From Solea solea (Eukaryota > Chordata > Actinopteri > Pleuronectiformes > Soleidae), in the NCBI RefSeq assembly GCF_958295425.1, contig NC_081154.1, positions 12,188,938 through 12,252,937 of the forward strand: a stretch of DNA of 64,000 nucleotides. Reading direction: 5' to 3'. This document shows positions 21,369 through 34,905 of the stretch, piece after piece. The stretch's first letter is position 1, and every line of letters starts with the position of its first letter. A model generated the notes under the pieces. That model was not told where the DNA came from. It saw only the letters and a list, made by a program, of their open reading frames with translations, and did not search any database. The position numbers and the translations under genes are program-made.

Positions 21369-24300
21369 GCCTTATATACATGTATGTATTTCCATTAAAC
21401 ACACTGTACACATTACAGTATACCCTGTGCTCATGAAAGATGCATTTCCATTCAACACAAACAGCGGGGTAGTTGTTTTTCAGCACCGTAGCTGAGAGCT
21501 ATTTGAAAATAGATCTCAGACTTGTTCTTCTCCAAACAGCTGCCATTATTCATGAATGTCAGCGCAGGAATGTATTTCATACGTCAGTGTCAGAGAGATT
21601 ATATTATGTTACAAACTCTGGCTGGTGTTGGGAGCATTTTTTTAATACAGCAAACAGTGTATCAGTAAAATAAATATTGCATGCACTTCACCTTGAAGGA
21701 TGTGGTATGGATTCCAAACCCATGCTCCGGGAAGTGCTGTGTGTGTGTGTGTGTGTGTGTCAGCTATGAGAGAATGATTTCTATGGAGGAGCAGCTCTTT
21801 CCTCTTTAATGTTCACGCATTAGGTTTTGGAGCACTCAATAAGCAGGGATCTCGCTGGGAGCCGCAGCCTGAGCTCTGGCTCCCACTCATGTAGGTCACA
21901 CCTTATTATGGCGGTGAATGCAAAAGTTCTTGCCACAACTCTGTGTTTAGAAAATGAGAAGGAGGTCCCCGATGTGCATGTGTGTCACAGATTTAAACGG
22001 CACCCGCTTCACCTCCTTTTTGTTTGATCTAAATGAGAATTCGGGGGAAAAGTGGAACACCCCGAGAAGGAGAGGTGAGAAATCGAGAGTGACGTTGCCA
22101 CCTCACAGCCCTGAAATTGTGCGGGGAGAAGTTGTGCCAGTGTCTTTGTTTGGAGATTAATGTTGCGTCAGTCACATTCTTTGTGTCAGGGACACTCGCC
22201 AAAACTGCATGGTGGAATCTAGCTACATCAAAATCACCCATTCTGATGTAGAGGAAAAATAGGAGCACAGTGTTTGGTGAGAATCATAAATTTATCTGAC
22301 AGGCATGGGCTCCCGCTGTTATGAGCTATTGATATTCTGCCAGTCATAGCTTGCCATTTGTGGCATCATCAACCGCTGTCTTTTAACTTTGTGTGTGTGT
22401 GTGTGTGTGTGTCTTTGTATGTAGGAGGAACATTAGAGGGTTGTGTTGAATCGCTGTACACATGCGGGTCTGAATTAGGAGGCCCCTCTTCCACTTTTTT
22501 TTTTTTTCTTTCTGCAGGCTTTGTTCAGGGGCATGACACATTTCTGGGGGGCTTTGGATTCCCTGGCCTGATAATTCCTTCAATTATTCAATGGCTGGCT
22601 GACAGATGAAGTGGGGCCATAAATAAAGCAAATCTGTGGGCATATGAGCTCTGACAATACAAACACACCATTAGCTCTCATTTGCTCGGCTCGTCCTTGA
22701 AGGTACACCACACCGTCCTGGAAATTGTTGAGCAGTGAAGCTCAAACAACAACGTCATGGAGGTACGAGGGGTCAGGAAAACCGCACTGAATACCTGCCA
22801 AACTCTAGTAGGAGTCAACTTATCGCTGCTCGTAAGGTCAGCTCTGCCACTAGGTTTTTGTGAATGTGCCTCTTCCAGATTCTACTTCCATCATGACTCG
22901 CCGGTGCTATCGTGCGTCAGATTAGAGCTCTTTTCTTGTGGCGAGGCACCACTTCAGCGACAGAGTCATGACCCCACAATAAAAAGCCGATTTTCACAGA
23001 CACCCCGCCCCCCCCTCCAGTGCTGCACTGACTTAGTGCAGTCAAGTGTGGGACAAAAGCCAAAGCTTGGGTGCTTTGCTCCGCCCTAATGAAGTTGTAG
23101 GTCTTGTTTCTCACTGCGCTCTGTTGGAGAAACAAAGCTAATCATAGAGAGAGCAGCTCCAGACTGTTACAACAGAGGGACCAGGTGCTTGGTTTTTTTT
23201 CCTCCTCCTCCTCCTCTTTTTTTGCAAAGCACCTGCCTTTAACCATCTGCACCTGCTGTCTGTAATAAGACAAGGGTGCAGCGCTCACAGCACTCCCTGA
23301 GAGTATGATGGGATGGCACTCAGTGTACAGTCAACTCTTATCTCCTCCTGAGTCTCTATAAATCCTTCAAAAAGAGAGAATCAAATATATCTCTGAACCT
23401 GTTTGTTGCCCTGAACAAGGAAACGTGTCACAGCGGAGGTATAGTCTGCCTCGCGTGCTCGCCGAGATTAAACCAAAACAGTGCACCGACATTAAGTGTC
23501 AGACAGCGTTAGATTGGTGTTGCATATATTCAGGAGACCTTTTAGCTCCCGTGGCGTCCCATTGTTGCACAAGTTTAATCTCCTCAGCAACAGACTCCTG
23601 ATGTATTTGGTTCACAGGAAGGTCAAGGACAAGCCAAATGCCCCACCCTCTTCCTGCAACAAAGCCTGCGAGGAGGAAAATAAACTGTCAATAACTTCTA
23701 GCTGCCACACCTACTCCTCGGGGCATGAAGTCACGTCTGCTCATTTTTTTGCGTAACCACTGCGATTGTGTGGACTGTTAAAACATCTCTGAATACAGCA
23801 TGAAAGATAGAATGCGTCACTTTTAATTGCAACACTTATTATAGAAATCTGTGATTTCATTCTGGTGGTTTCTTAATGATCCAACGCTGTTGTAACTTCC
23901 AAGGCAAACACTATGTATTTCTAGTTAACCACTATGTTGTCTTTAGTTTTTTTCATTTTGTTGTAATGTGTGTATTTATCACTGATGCATCACAACTACT
24001 CACTGCCATGTTCTCCCAACAAATCTCTCCTTACTTTCAGGATACATATTTTTTTGGACACTATCATTAAACCTCCATCCATTCATCATCATCTGCAGCT
24101 TTAATCTCACTGTTGTAAAAACTCACTGCTGACTCTCCCCCTCATACCTTCTCCTCTCCTGGCCATGTGCCTTTGTTTTCAACCGTGGAGCCATGTCCAT
24201 GCTGGTCAGCATACGTTTTGCATGGTTCTGTGTTTTTCAAAAATAAAGGCAGTTTCAATGTTTACACGTGTTTGGCCCCTGGTTTTCTCGACTTAATTTT

Positions 24301-25620
24301 TGCCAACTTTGCCATGATGAACGTCTAAAATAATGCTATTGCTGCCTTGGGGGGAGTGGGTCTTGTGTTACCCAAGACCTTGCGAGAACTCCTGATTCAG
24401 AGGAATCCGGGTCGGCAGCCCTGATCTTGCAAGGCTGCTGACAGACAGTAGGGGGAGTGGAGACATTTAACATCACAGTGTCTCCAAAGCTGAAGAATTA
24501 GGGTAAAAATCCTGCACAGTTCCCGTTTTAAAGTGCAAATACACAGGGGAAACAAAAACTACACAACGAGACAATAATTCCCATGATCCCATGCTGCTTC
24601 CTGACATCGTCAAACTAGGTCTTTTGTTGTTTTGACCTAGAGGCCCCTAGCGGCAGACATTACATACCGTGCATTTAAATGAACTTTGCATTTGTGTTGC
24701 ATCTTTTCTTTTTGGACGTAGCGCTGGCCTTTAAAATCCAAAACCCTCCATCTATAAATAAAAATCCAAATGTAGTGCAAATTAATAATGGAGTGTCTTC
24801 TTGTGGATACAGGATACAATTGAAGATGAAACGCTGTGCCACCCTGCACTTCAGTCTCTCACTCTGCCGCCATCTCTTTGATGTGGGAGGTAGAAAATCT
24901 GTGCACCTGTGGGGAGCATGGGAGCATGATGGTGGTAGAGAGGGGAGGGGAGAGGAGAGGAGAGGAGGAAGGGGGGGAGGGGGGGGGTGTTTGTGAGCGA
25001 CCGCCAACTTACTTGACTGTCTGTCCACCTTATCCTGCTGCTGTCGCTGCCAGCGTTGCCGTGCCAGACTCTGCTCTTCCAGATAAACAAATGCTAGACA
25101 AATTTCTCTTTGTTAAACCTGTGTCGACTGCTGCATAATAATGAAGCCTGGTGCTGCCAGAGCATGTGTCCAGCCAGTAATAATCCTCCTGTCTGAGAGG
25201 ACAATGAGAAAAGAATGTAATGTATTCAAAACAGACAGAGCCCTCTGCTGCTCTGCTGTACATTCTTCCTTCCTGGACTGTCTTAGCTTTGGCATTAACG
25301 CACCTCTTCACACAAAGTAGTCCAGTCACTTCACACTGTATTCATAGCAGATCTGGGACATGGCCCAGGGCATCATTCTAACTATTCTTTTTTTAAATAT
25401 TATTTTGGCCATGACTCTTCATTCAACTGGGTCTGATATCACAACGCTGTGTCTCCTGCCCTGCTCCTTTCAAAAGGGAGATTGTTGAAATAAATATGCA
25501 GGAAATTGAGGACAAAGCTCAAAAAACTGCATGATGAAATGTGACATTGACGCAGTCTAACGCCAAAGATCGGCTCGGTCTCTCTTAATAACGAGCACAA
25601 ACAAGACCAACAGCTCACTG
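21369..25620. other. Non-coding spacer, no gene found
   Basis: Contains (GT)n runs at 21738-21760 and 22390-22412, a GGGGA-rich purine tract at 24938-24988, and short homopolymers. The stretch 22150-22680 is repeat-poor with several TAAT-type cores and could be regulatory, but conservation cannot be tested here. No exon supported. Confidence 0.45.
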
Positions 25621-25629
25621 AAACAATAT

Positions 25630-25682
25630 ACGTACATATACATATGTATATGTATATATACACACACACACATATATATATA
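25630..25682. repeat. AT/CA mixed microsatellite
   Basis: Alternating catata/gtatat units with a short CACACA stretch, then (AT)n. Largely self-complementary. Confidence 0.8.
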
Positions 25683-27823
25683 TCAAACATCATCTTTAAC
25701 TACAGCTATTCTCTGTGGACTTCACCTAATTATGCATGGAAGATGTCTGAAGGCTGTAGGGGGAGGAGGTGAGAACACAGGCTAGTGGACTTAATGTGGC
25801 TTTAGTGCGCCGCTGAAGGCAGCCAAAGACTTCTTTGGTACCTGGCATCTGGAACTCCCCAGTCAAGATTAAAGTTACAGTACATTCAGCGTATCACGCA
25901 TCATTACGGCTGGAGAATTGGCCAGATCACAAGGTTACAGTGATAATGAGGAAGAGGACGACAAGGTAAACTGCGGCAGCGAGACCGTGGATTCAAACGT
26001 GATGCATATTTATCTCTGGGGTCTGGTAAAATGGGCCGCATCTCATTTTCTGGAGGTCAACTGCTTCCAAAGGTCACGTCCAATTAAAAAAAACCACACA
26101 CACACATCTTGTTGGATTTTCTCAAAAACTATATGAGACAATTGATTCCATCATTTGTCAAATACGCGTGTAATTGGAGCGTGAAGAGAGCGAACACATG
26201 GTGCACTGAGTGAACGCGTGTCTCTTCCTGTTGCGTAGCAGCCATGAACACATGTAACACTGCATTACTGCAGAAACAAATGTGATCTGGACTTTAATTG
26301 TGTTTGCTCACTGACTGCACCTTTAATCCTCTCAGCTTATACACTATGCACACAATTTTATACAGTGTGCTCTAAACTGACAGGGTTATACGCTGGAGGA
26401 AGTAGCCACACGCTTGACTTAAAGCTGCGCCGATCGCTGTCTTTATATCCGACGATGGATCGTATGACTTTAGTGTAACGTGAAAGGCTTCACTCGTGAG
26501 GAGAATCTCACAGACGTTTATCACCAGGTGAACATGACACCAGATAACGCTGCATTGTCCTGGCTCTGCTGGATTTTGCCAAGAGGCTCTCGGGTTTTCA
26601 CTTTTTGTTTGCAACTAATTTCTACTGCCCAAGAAATATCTAGTGTGAAATGTGAAATATGAAAAGTAAAAGTATTAATTGCCATGCATCAAATTGATCA
26701 AATTTTGGAATACAAAGACTTAGTGGAGCCTTAAACGAGAGATCTATCATCTGATCAGCAGGTGCTTCTTTTTGTGCCAAGAGACTAAAGTCTATTTTGT
26801 TTTATTATATATGTATGTACATATATACATATACATATATATATACATATATATACATGTACACATATAATCTGTGTATACCTGCTGCAGCCGCTGCTGC
26901 TCTCTCCAAATGACAGACACTCTGATTTAGTTTTTATTGCTGAATCTAACTCCGGTAATGAAGTTGGGACTGTTATGTTTCTCTCATTACCTTTTCATTA
27001 AAGATATGACTAGGAAATGGGGTTGCCATGGCGATGGCTCCATTAAGTCTCAAAGCTGTATGAAGAACTGCATTGTTTACTCTTTTGCCAAGACTGCTGT
27101 CTTCAGTAAAATGGGAAGACTTTTTTTTTTCCTCCCTTCCTGCGCCTTCATCTTTTTTTCCCTCCTCTCTTTTATGGTTTTAAACAATGACCTGATGCAA
27201 AAGTAAAATTCTTAAATGACCCTATTTGTAAATGCTGAGAGGTTTCATTAGCGTGCTTGTTGCTCCCCAAAATGATGGTAGACACTATACCCTGCAGGGT
27301 GATGGAGGGGTGATTCACGGCTGTAAGCAGTAATTTACAGAGAGGAGATTAAAGGAAATGGTATGGAGCCATTTTGTCTAAATGACAGTTGGGCTTAATG
27401 TCGACAAAAGCAAGTGTCATTTCGTCTGAGCATTACCTGCGTGAAGGCGCCGAATTATTTCATTGGAGGCGATGAATATAAATATGAAGTAACAAGTACC
27501 TCACACTTGTGTCAACATGTAATGTTGTGGAAATGATTCAAACCCTGTGTGCTGTAGTGTCAGCCGACAGAAGACCAACACAGATATATATACAATATCT
27601 GCATGTTCAGCCTCGCATAAATCAAACCTATGGAATGACCTCATGCTGGAGGAAAAAGAATCTGGAACAAACATAAAAAAATAATATTTAAACAGTCACA
27701 TTACAGTACAGCAACAGTGTGGTAGAAGTATAGTAATATTTTCATAATAGAGAGGGAACACTACGGTATTATAATCTTATTTCAAATGCAATTCCCAGTG
27801 TGTTAATAACAGGTAAAAGAGCA

Positions 27824-27830
<7 letters not shown>
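25683..27830. other. Non-coding spacer, no gene found
   Basis: AT-rich with an ATATAC/ATGTAC cluster at 26806-26872. 27380-27500 is repeat-poor and could be regulatory. No supported exon. Confidence 0.45.

Positions 27831-27914
<84 letters not shown>
27831..27914. repeat. (TA)n(CA)n microsatellite
   Basis: About 35 TA units (27831-27901) followed by a short CA run. The longest AT array in the window; its true length is likely variable between individuals. Confidence 0.95.
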
Positions 27915-30469
27915 TACATATTATTATTACAATTATTTATTACCATGCTATTACTTGCAGATTACTGCAGAAATAAGATGGCATTACCATAATGTTGCAC
28001 CCCAACGAAAAAATTATCATACTATTACCATTTAGTGTCTGTGCTGTAATGTAAATGTAAATGAAACAAAGAAAACCCACCGTAAAATCCAAATTTTTTT
28101 TATATACGCTATAAGATCATGTATTAAACGTTATGTAAAGGATGTTACGCAAGGATCTAACATGCAAAACATTTCTCTCCGCCAATCTCTCCTTCAAGCC
28201 AGGTTATCCAAAGGAAAAGCGTCACTATCACAGCGGTGCCCAGAAGCAAAGGTGAATAAAAGAGGCTAAACACAGAGATTGCGACCTTTTCTCCTCATTC
28301 ATCAGCAGCATTTTCCAAACCATTAGCCCTGTCATTGCTTCCTGTACTTTTCATGTCTGTTGGCTTGCTGCACCCTCAGCGCTGTGATTAGTTCAAGCAG
28401 GATGCCGCTCATCGATTTTGCTCTACTGGGCGTTAGTTAACCCCTTTGCCAGCTTTTAATTGCTTCTCTTGACTGTTAAAGCAGCAACAGATCCTGCAGG
28501 AAAGGGGGGGGGGGATAAAACAACCTTGGAAGAAGTGGATGTTGTCTGAATGCGGATTTGTACGCCGGATCCTAAACATACAGGCAACACACATGCATCG
28601 GATTCTGTCTAGAAATAGAAGTGCCTTGCTTGTATCTAGGAATGAGGTGTTTATTTGAATGTGTTACCTGCTGGCAACAATTACCATCATGCCAGAGAGC
28701 AGCTGAGATGATACACACATGAAAGAAGGGAAAATCTCCCTCTCATGGCACTGGCTTGACTGACAGAGACATGATAGCTGCAGTAATCAAAAGGAGTTGC
28801 ATGTACACAAAGAAATGAGCATGGAATGGGATTTTTTTTTTTTTGATCAATAAATCAAAAATCAAAAAAATGCAAAAAGCATCCTTGCAGCCCTGAATCT
28901 CATTTGAATTAAGTTACCTTGAGATCTGTTATGATGGGATTCATGTCTCTCCTGTCACACATAGACATAAGTTTACCAAAGATATCTACTCTGAGAGAGT
29001 AATTACAGCTGTTCATCGACAATATTCTATACATGACTTGTTTTTTTTGTTTTGGTAACACTATAGTAACAGTATGGCATAAGGGAGGGTCAATTTTTGT
29101 TGTATGCATATGTTGAAATGCATCTATTTGCTTATGTATTTATTCCCACTGGAACATCTTGGCCAGGTCATGTTTGCAAATGAGAATTGTTTCTCAAACA
29201 TTGTATCTGATCAATTAAAAGGAAAAAAAATATTCAGCTTTATTGTATGATATTTATAATTTTGGTTAACAAAAATTTTAATATAAATAATGGATGGATG
29301 GATGATAATAAACACGACATCATCCTATTATTTGTTCAAAAATGTGCACCGTCTTTAAATAGTGCAAACACAAGAGAAAAAAAGATAGTAACATTACACT
29401 TGCGAACAATCTTGATATATGTTGTGTATTAATCTGAAACACTTTTCTTAAGCCAAATGGAAATTAAACACGGAGAAACACCAGGTCTAATTAAACGTGA
29501 TACATATGTATTGATATTGTGTCTGAAATTCACACTGCAGGTAGATTCCACCAGTGGAAGTGGCAGAGAAGCGTCTGCTGCACGAGCAGTTGATGTCTGC
29601 TGGCGGATTGAATTTAGCAATTTGTGGCAAAAACAATTATTTGAAACGAGTCGATGTTTGCTCAGGAACAACACCTCCTCTCTGAAGAGACAACCTTTCT
29701 AAATGGGACTAATACATTTTTATCATTTTATCAATGTTGACAGAAGACCTAGAATGTGCTCACAAGGGCCTCATAAAAGGCAGCCAAGCAAAACTTCAAT
29801 ACTTCTAAATGTCCCCTTGGTTTCATACTGCCTATCATTATTTGAATGTGTTCTGGAGGTCTTTAATTTGCATCCTAATGTTGTGCCCTTGTTCACTTTA
29901 ATTTACAATGCAGATGCAGAAGCGATGAGTGTGATGGGGGTTCATCCCAAGATGGAGAGGGGGTACGTGGGGGGGGGGAAACATTTTTACTCTTGTGTTC
30001 CTCTATGAACTGAGCTGATAAAACATTCATATTAAACAAAAAGCCATTTGGCATCGGCGAGTGCATTATTAAAGAATGTATGTGTACACATAAAATAATC
30101 ATTTTAAACACAGCTCAAAGACGGGGAATTTTTTAAATGCATCCGCTGTATGAGAGGGAGCTGCCCCCTTGTTCCATGATTTGTTTATGTGCCATTTGCT
30201 TCATGTCTAAATGTTTACTTAGCAGTAATTTATGTACTCACAGTCAGCATTAGCACAGAGAGGACAAACAGCGCGCGGCACAATCAGGTGGCAGAGCCGT
30301 TTCTCAGAGCTGGCACCGTGTAGAAATGACAATGGTGTCACAAGAAACAGATTGGATTAGTGCTGTTTGTTTGTTTTTTGTTGGGGTTTTGTTTCCTCAG
30401 GGAGGGGTGTTTAAAAGTAGGTTGCAATGCTGGAGCTGTACATGCCCTGTCCAAGGGCTGTGATGACAG
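27915..30469. other. Non-coding spacer, no gene found
   Basis: AT-rich, with short homopolymers (G10 near 28505, G9 near 29970). No open frame has splice context or a recognisable domain. Confidence 0.45.
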
Positions 30470-31110
30470 TCAGTGAAGTATAAATACTTCATTACAGTAC
30501 AAAATTCACGTACCTATACTTTCTAGTACGTTTACTTTTACTCCACTACATTTTATAATGTATGTAAATAAATTGCTCCAATACATTTCCCCCTAACTAT
30601 CTTTCATAGCCATTCACACACTGCAATGAGGCTGTGAGGTACATTTTATATGCATTTAATTCACTTAAATGTAAATTATGTACTTAACCCTGAGAACACA
30701 GAGCATTCCGGCTGCTTTTTTTTCCATTCCTGTTTCAAAACGTATACACAGAGGCGATAAGAATGTGCAACACAGATTGTCTTATATCCTTTTTTCCAGC
30801 ACATCCTATAGGCCATCTGATGACAGGATTTTTGTTTCCATTTTCACCAACTATATAAACTCACTATTTTGTGACTTCTGCACAATTATTATCGATATAA
30901 AATGAATCATAACCTATAAACACTAACCCTAACCCTTATATGGACCCTAGGATGTCCATATAAGGAGTTGTGTAAGGGTTAAATTACTTTATACTTAAGT
31001 ACAGTAAATGTCATACTTTCAGACCTTTACTTAAGAAATATTGTAAAAGGGGACTTCTACTTCTAGTCATTTTCTCGTCAGATACTTTTACTCAAGTAAC
31101 CCTTTAAGGT
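30470..31110. mobile_element. Decayed teleost interspersed element
   Basis: The left part reads 'cgtttacttttactccactacatttt' broken by mutations (30530-30552), and the right part 'gatacttttactcaagtaac' (31081-31100) with 'tacttaagtacagtaaatg' between. These phrases characterise a very common percomorph miniature element. Ends are worn and no target duplication was found. A separate 12-bp hairpin sits inside (30934-30965). Confidence 0.5.
30934..30965. repeat. Perfect 12-bp inverted repeat, 8-base loop
   Basis: CCTTATATGGAC and GTCCATATAAGG flank the loop cctaggat. It directly follows CTAACCCTAACC, two telomere-like units, and is followed by GTAAGGGTTA, which extends the pairing imperfectly. 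Confidence 0.85.
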
Positions 31111-32006
31111 ATTTTATACAAGACTGCAAAAAGTAGAAGACAAACACACTTGTCTTCTCTCTCTCTTCCTCATTCTATCATCACTTATCAAGTCAGAGGA
31201 GAAACTCATTATTCTTGAAAGTCAATTGCCATGTTAATGTTCTTCCTGATACAACACAACACAATAAAGGAGGCCGGACAAAGTCCTTTTGAAGAGATTG
31301 TAATCTCCTAATAGCATTAGTAGGTAATTGTGAGAGTGGTTATCTTAAAATTGCACACATAAATGTATGATTTATATTTTTCTTACATTTCAGCAAAACC
31401 AAAAAAAAAAAACACTTCAATATGAACCTGTGCCGCATGTGTCATTAAAGAGCAGCGAGTAATTATCCACTTCAGATTTATATTTGATGCCGTATTTTAA
31501 TTGACAGGACGGCATTTCATGCGAGCCATGACCGGGCTGAGCAGCACGTGACCCACCACAGGGACTGCATCTGATTTCATTATTAGCCCCAGTTTGACAG
31601 GCTTAGCCCTCATATGTACCATGAACACCTTTACCCTTGGGTAGCTTGAGTTAATTACTTCAGCCCATAATGCCCGAGATACCACCTAATAAGCATGGAG
31701 TGTTACAAATTATGATGCTCGGATTAGCTGCTGCTTACTCCCAGAATGAAAGCTTGAATCGCCGCAGTGTTTAGAGCGGCTGAACGGGCTTTCACAAAAC
31801 ACAGCCAGTATGCTGTGGGGTGGGCCTTTTTTTTTTCCAAGTGTGGCTGGGATTGATTAAAGAGCGAGTTCACCCAAACAAATCAATGAATCTGTTGTAT
31901 TCCTGCACTGGTATCTGGCTGCAGATACCTGGAGTTTTAATAGCCAAGGTTTTGAGATACAGTTTGTCCTAGATAGTTCTGCCTGAATGTAAAAAGGAGG
32001 TAGAAA
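31111..32006. other. Repeat-poor spacer, possible regulatory DNA
   Basis: 31440-31790 has balanced composition, no microsatellites and several TAATTA/TTAATT cores. It also carries a 62-codon minus-strand open frame at 31497-31685 with no family match. Such stretches in long spacers beside developmental genes are often conserved non-coding elements; that is an inference. Confidence 0.3.
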
Positions 32007-32380
32007 AGAGGTGTCAAACTGGCGGCCTGTGGGTCACATGCGGCACCCCAAATGATAACATTTAATATCATGTTATAATGAAAACATGGCCCGCTACCTC
32101 TTCTTCCTTCCAACACCAGCGAGGTGATATAGAATATTATAATATTCTATTATAATAGAATATAATACTATATATACTGTATATACTTGCTAGCAATATT
32201 TTTTGTATAATATACATATATTTATATATATATATATATATATACATACACACACATATATATATGTTGTTCTAATTACAATTGTCCATGTTATTGTTTC
32301 CTTAATTTTAGATTTATTTCATTATTTTTGATTTTGCATCATAATGTTATTATTCTGAAGTATCAGTACTTTAAACAATG
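32007..32380. mobile_element. Worn copy of the hAT-type subfamily seen at 10513
   Basis: Begins AGAGGTGTCAAACTGGCGGCC and shares 'acatttaatatcatgttataat' and 'taattacaattgtccatgtta' with the mmp21 intron 5 copy. The right terminus is not recognisable, and an AT palindrome plus (AT)n run have grown in the middle. Confidence 0.6.
32131..32265. repeat. AT palindrome and (AT)n tract
   Basis: AGAATATTATAATATTCT (32131-32148) is a perfect 18-bp palindrome, followed by partial copies in inverted order and by (AT)n at 32220-32242. Confidence 0.85.
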
Positions 32381-32835
32381 TCTTTGGTTTGACGATACTA
32401 TACTAATTTCAATCAAACTTTGTCTTTATTCTGCATTTATTTAACCGTTTCTTTTGTCTGCTGCACATTTTATATGAGGAATTCTCAGTGTTTCTGTGTT
32501 GTCTTCATTTGTGCACTTCTCTTACATTGTCCCCACTGCAAACGGCAAATTAAAGAATAACCGTATCTGAATACCGCATAAAAAGCCACCGACCACCAGC
32601 TTTGCTGATGAAAAAGAAAACACAAAGAAAATCTTAACTGTGGAACTTTGCACTGCTGAGTCACACTATTGAGCTTCTAAGATCTATTATGTTATCAACA
32701 CAAACGCAATTCTCTTCACCTTTATCTGAATCTACGGCAAAAGACCTGACCCCGTTGTAACAAGTCGATCTGCAGTTTGGTTAATATGTTATTTTAGAAT
32801 GAAAACTGTACATTGTTATGATTTTGCACTCAAAT
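32381..32835. other. Non-coding spacer, nothing recognised
   Basis: AT-rich with stops in all frames. No repeat family or exon identified. Confidence 0.4.
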
Positions 32836-33330
32836 TAACCTTGTGTTATGACAGGCAGTAAAGAGGAAGCTAAATGCAGAACTCAACACATGCAGGGTAA
32901 ACTTCCAAGGAAACAACAACAATTTCGACACAGAATATTAAACTGAAAGTTTTTAACACTCAAAAAAAAGCATCAGAATCCAAAACTACTAAGCAATAAA
33001 AGAGAATGTTTAGAAGCTTACCAGTAACAGACAAGAGGAAGTGTCAGGTGCGAGGTAGGGTGAGTTAATGAGACACAGGTGAAAACAATTAGGAGCAAGT
33101 GTGGATAATGAGGAAACGAGTGTCGGGCAGGAAGTGAAGCAAGGCGTGACGCTCGCAGAGGGAAACTACAAAATAAAACGGGAAGATGGCAAAAATAAGA
33201 CAAGCTACACAAGGAGAAACAAAACTACAAGATAAATAATAATAATAATATAATAGGAATGGCAACACTAAAACAGAAACACCAAGCTATGGAGCCCTAG
33301 AAATACTAATTAATAATATTACTTTGATTG
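32836..33330. repeat. Probable teleost interspersed repeat
   Basis: The phrases 'aatgcagaactcaacacatgcag', 'gagacacaggtgaaaacaattagg' and 'gaagtgaagcaaggcgtgac' follow one another as in a widespread fish repeat of LTR-derived or non-autonomous type. No long terminal repeat pair or coding region is visible, so the class is open. Confidence 0.4.
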
Positions 33331-34539
33331 AGTTTTTCCTTTAGGTTGGGAATGAGTTACAAAGATATTCTCAAAAGCCTGACATTGCAAGGAATCATTA
33401 TCAGCTGTGAAATATATTTGTGTGTCACAGTTTTAAGCGAGGGTGCGCTCCATTTGCTTACCCAGCTGTCCAAGTTGTCGATGGGAATGATAAACCCACA
33501 TTTATACTTATTTTGGGGCCATAAAGTAGTATTTCGTGGCCACGGAATATTATTTTTCCCCCCCATGTCACATCTGACTAGACTATTATTAGAATTTGAA
33601 TGCGGGAAAAAAACAAGGAACATTCCATGTCCCCACTTGATTATATAGGCATTTTAATCAATGACAATGCATGCGTTTTCTAGAGGCAGTGAGAAGAGAG
33701 TGTGCTGCCTTGAAAAAGACGGACGCAAAGGAGAAATACAGCTAATGTTATTAGAGTTGCAGCTACAATAGGTTGTGATTCACAGAACATAAGTTAACGA
33801 GACAGTGACGAGATGATCAAACAGTCTTCATGAATTGTACATGCTGACAATATTATCTGTCAGCCAAACACTGTGCTCAGTGGCAGCTATTAGACAAATC
33901 CATGGGTGTAAGAGGTTGCAATCAGCAACACATTCAGCACTATGGAGGAAAAAAAACCACCAGCAGTTTTAGTTTTAAATGATTTAATTTACCCACTTGT
34001 GCCAAGCAAATGCAATCACACTCAAGATGTTCACTCTGAGAAAAAGATGCAGTGCAGACAGAGGTCAAACCCAACTAATAGGCTTGGATATGAGAATGTA
34101 GCCAAGCTTTCATTTCCTGCAGGCTCTGTGGATGCAGCACAAGTTCCTCATGTTTAATGGGCTGACATTTTAAATGTTAGCAAAGATAATTCTCGGTGCT
34201 GCTCAAGGATTAACAGCAGCTACGGGCAACTTTTAAGGTGGAATTTTTATTTCTTGCATCCCTCTAAGAGCGTTGGTTCTCTCTGTGAATCAGTCAGTGC
34301 ACATTAAGTTGTCAACATGATCATGCAGACTGTTCCGTTTGCTTTTACTGGCTCTCTTAAACACTTCAGTGATGAGTGGATCTTCAAATTCTCCAAAGAA
34401 TGAATATATTTCAACCTCACTATACAAACTTCAAATATTCCGTTTGCTGACAGGGAGAAAATAAATGATAGAGCCTTGATTAAACCATTATTACACCAAT
34501 GCTATGGTTGTCAGACAGTGGCACAAGTGAGGTAGAGGA
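33331..34539. other. Non-coding spacer, no gene found
   Basis: Open frames in both strands at 33328-33648 overlap each other and have no domain or splice support. Nothing else recognised. Confidence 0.4.
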
Positions 34540-34905
34540 GGTAGATCAGACATCTTCAACAAGTTTTATATATATATGCATATTTTAAACAAAAAAAGCA
34601 GTTTACACCGTAAAAAGAATACAACAATAATAAGAACCCTGGTCTAATTAAAAAGAAAAGTTCTTAACTGTTTTTTAAAAGCGACAACAGTGTCTAGGCA
34701 GCGATGGGGGAAAAGTGAGAGTGTTCCACAGTCTAGGTGCTACTCAAGGGAGCGATCACCTCACGTCTTAAAAAATGGGTCTCTGGGATCACAAGTAACA
34801 TCTGACCAGATCAGAGATGTATAATTAAATAATTAATAAATAAATCCACTGGTGACCAGTGAAGGGAGGCTAAAACAGGCAGGATATGAAGCCTGGCAGG
34901 TGAAT
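34540..34905. repeat. Degenerate retrotransposon-like fragment
   Basis: The phrases 'gtgtctaggcagcgatgggg', 'gagtgttccacagtctagg', 'gggatcacaagtaacatctgac' and 'cactggtgaccagtgaaggg' resemble the antisense 3' part of a common fish LINE-derived repeat. No reverse transcriptase frame is present. Confidence 0.4.

Noticed and set aside
33328..33648. 106-codon plus-strand frame and 88-codon minus-strand frame
   Set aside because: Both cover the same DNA with no domain, no splice signals and no codon bias to choose between them.
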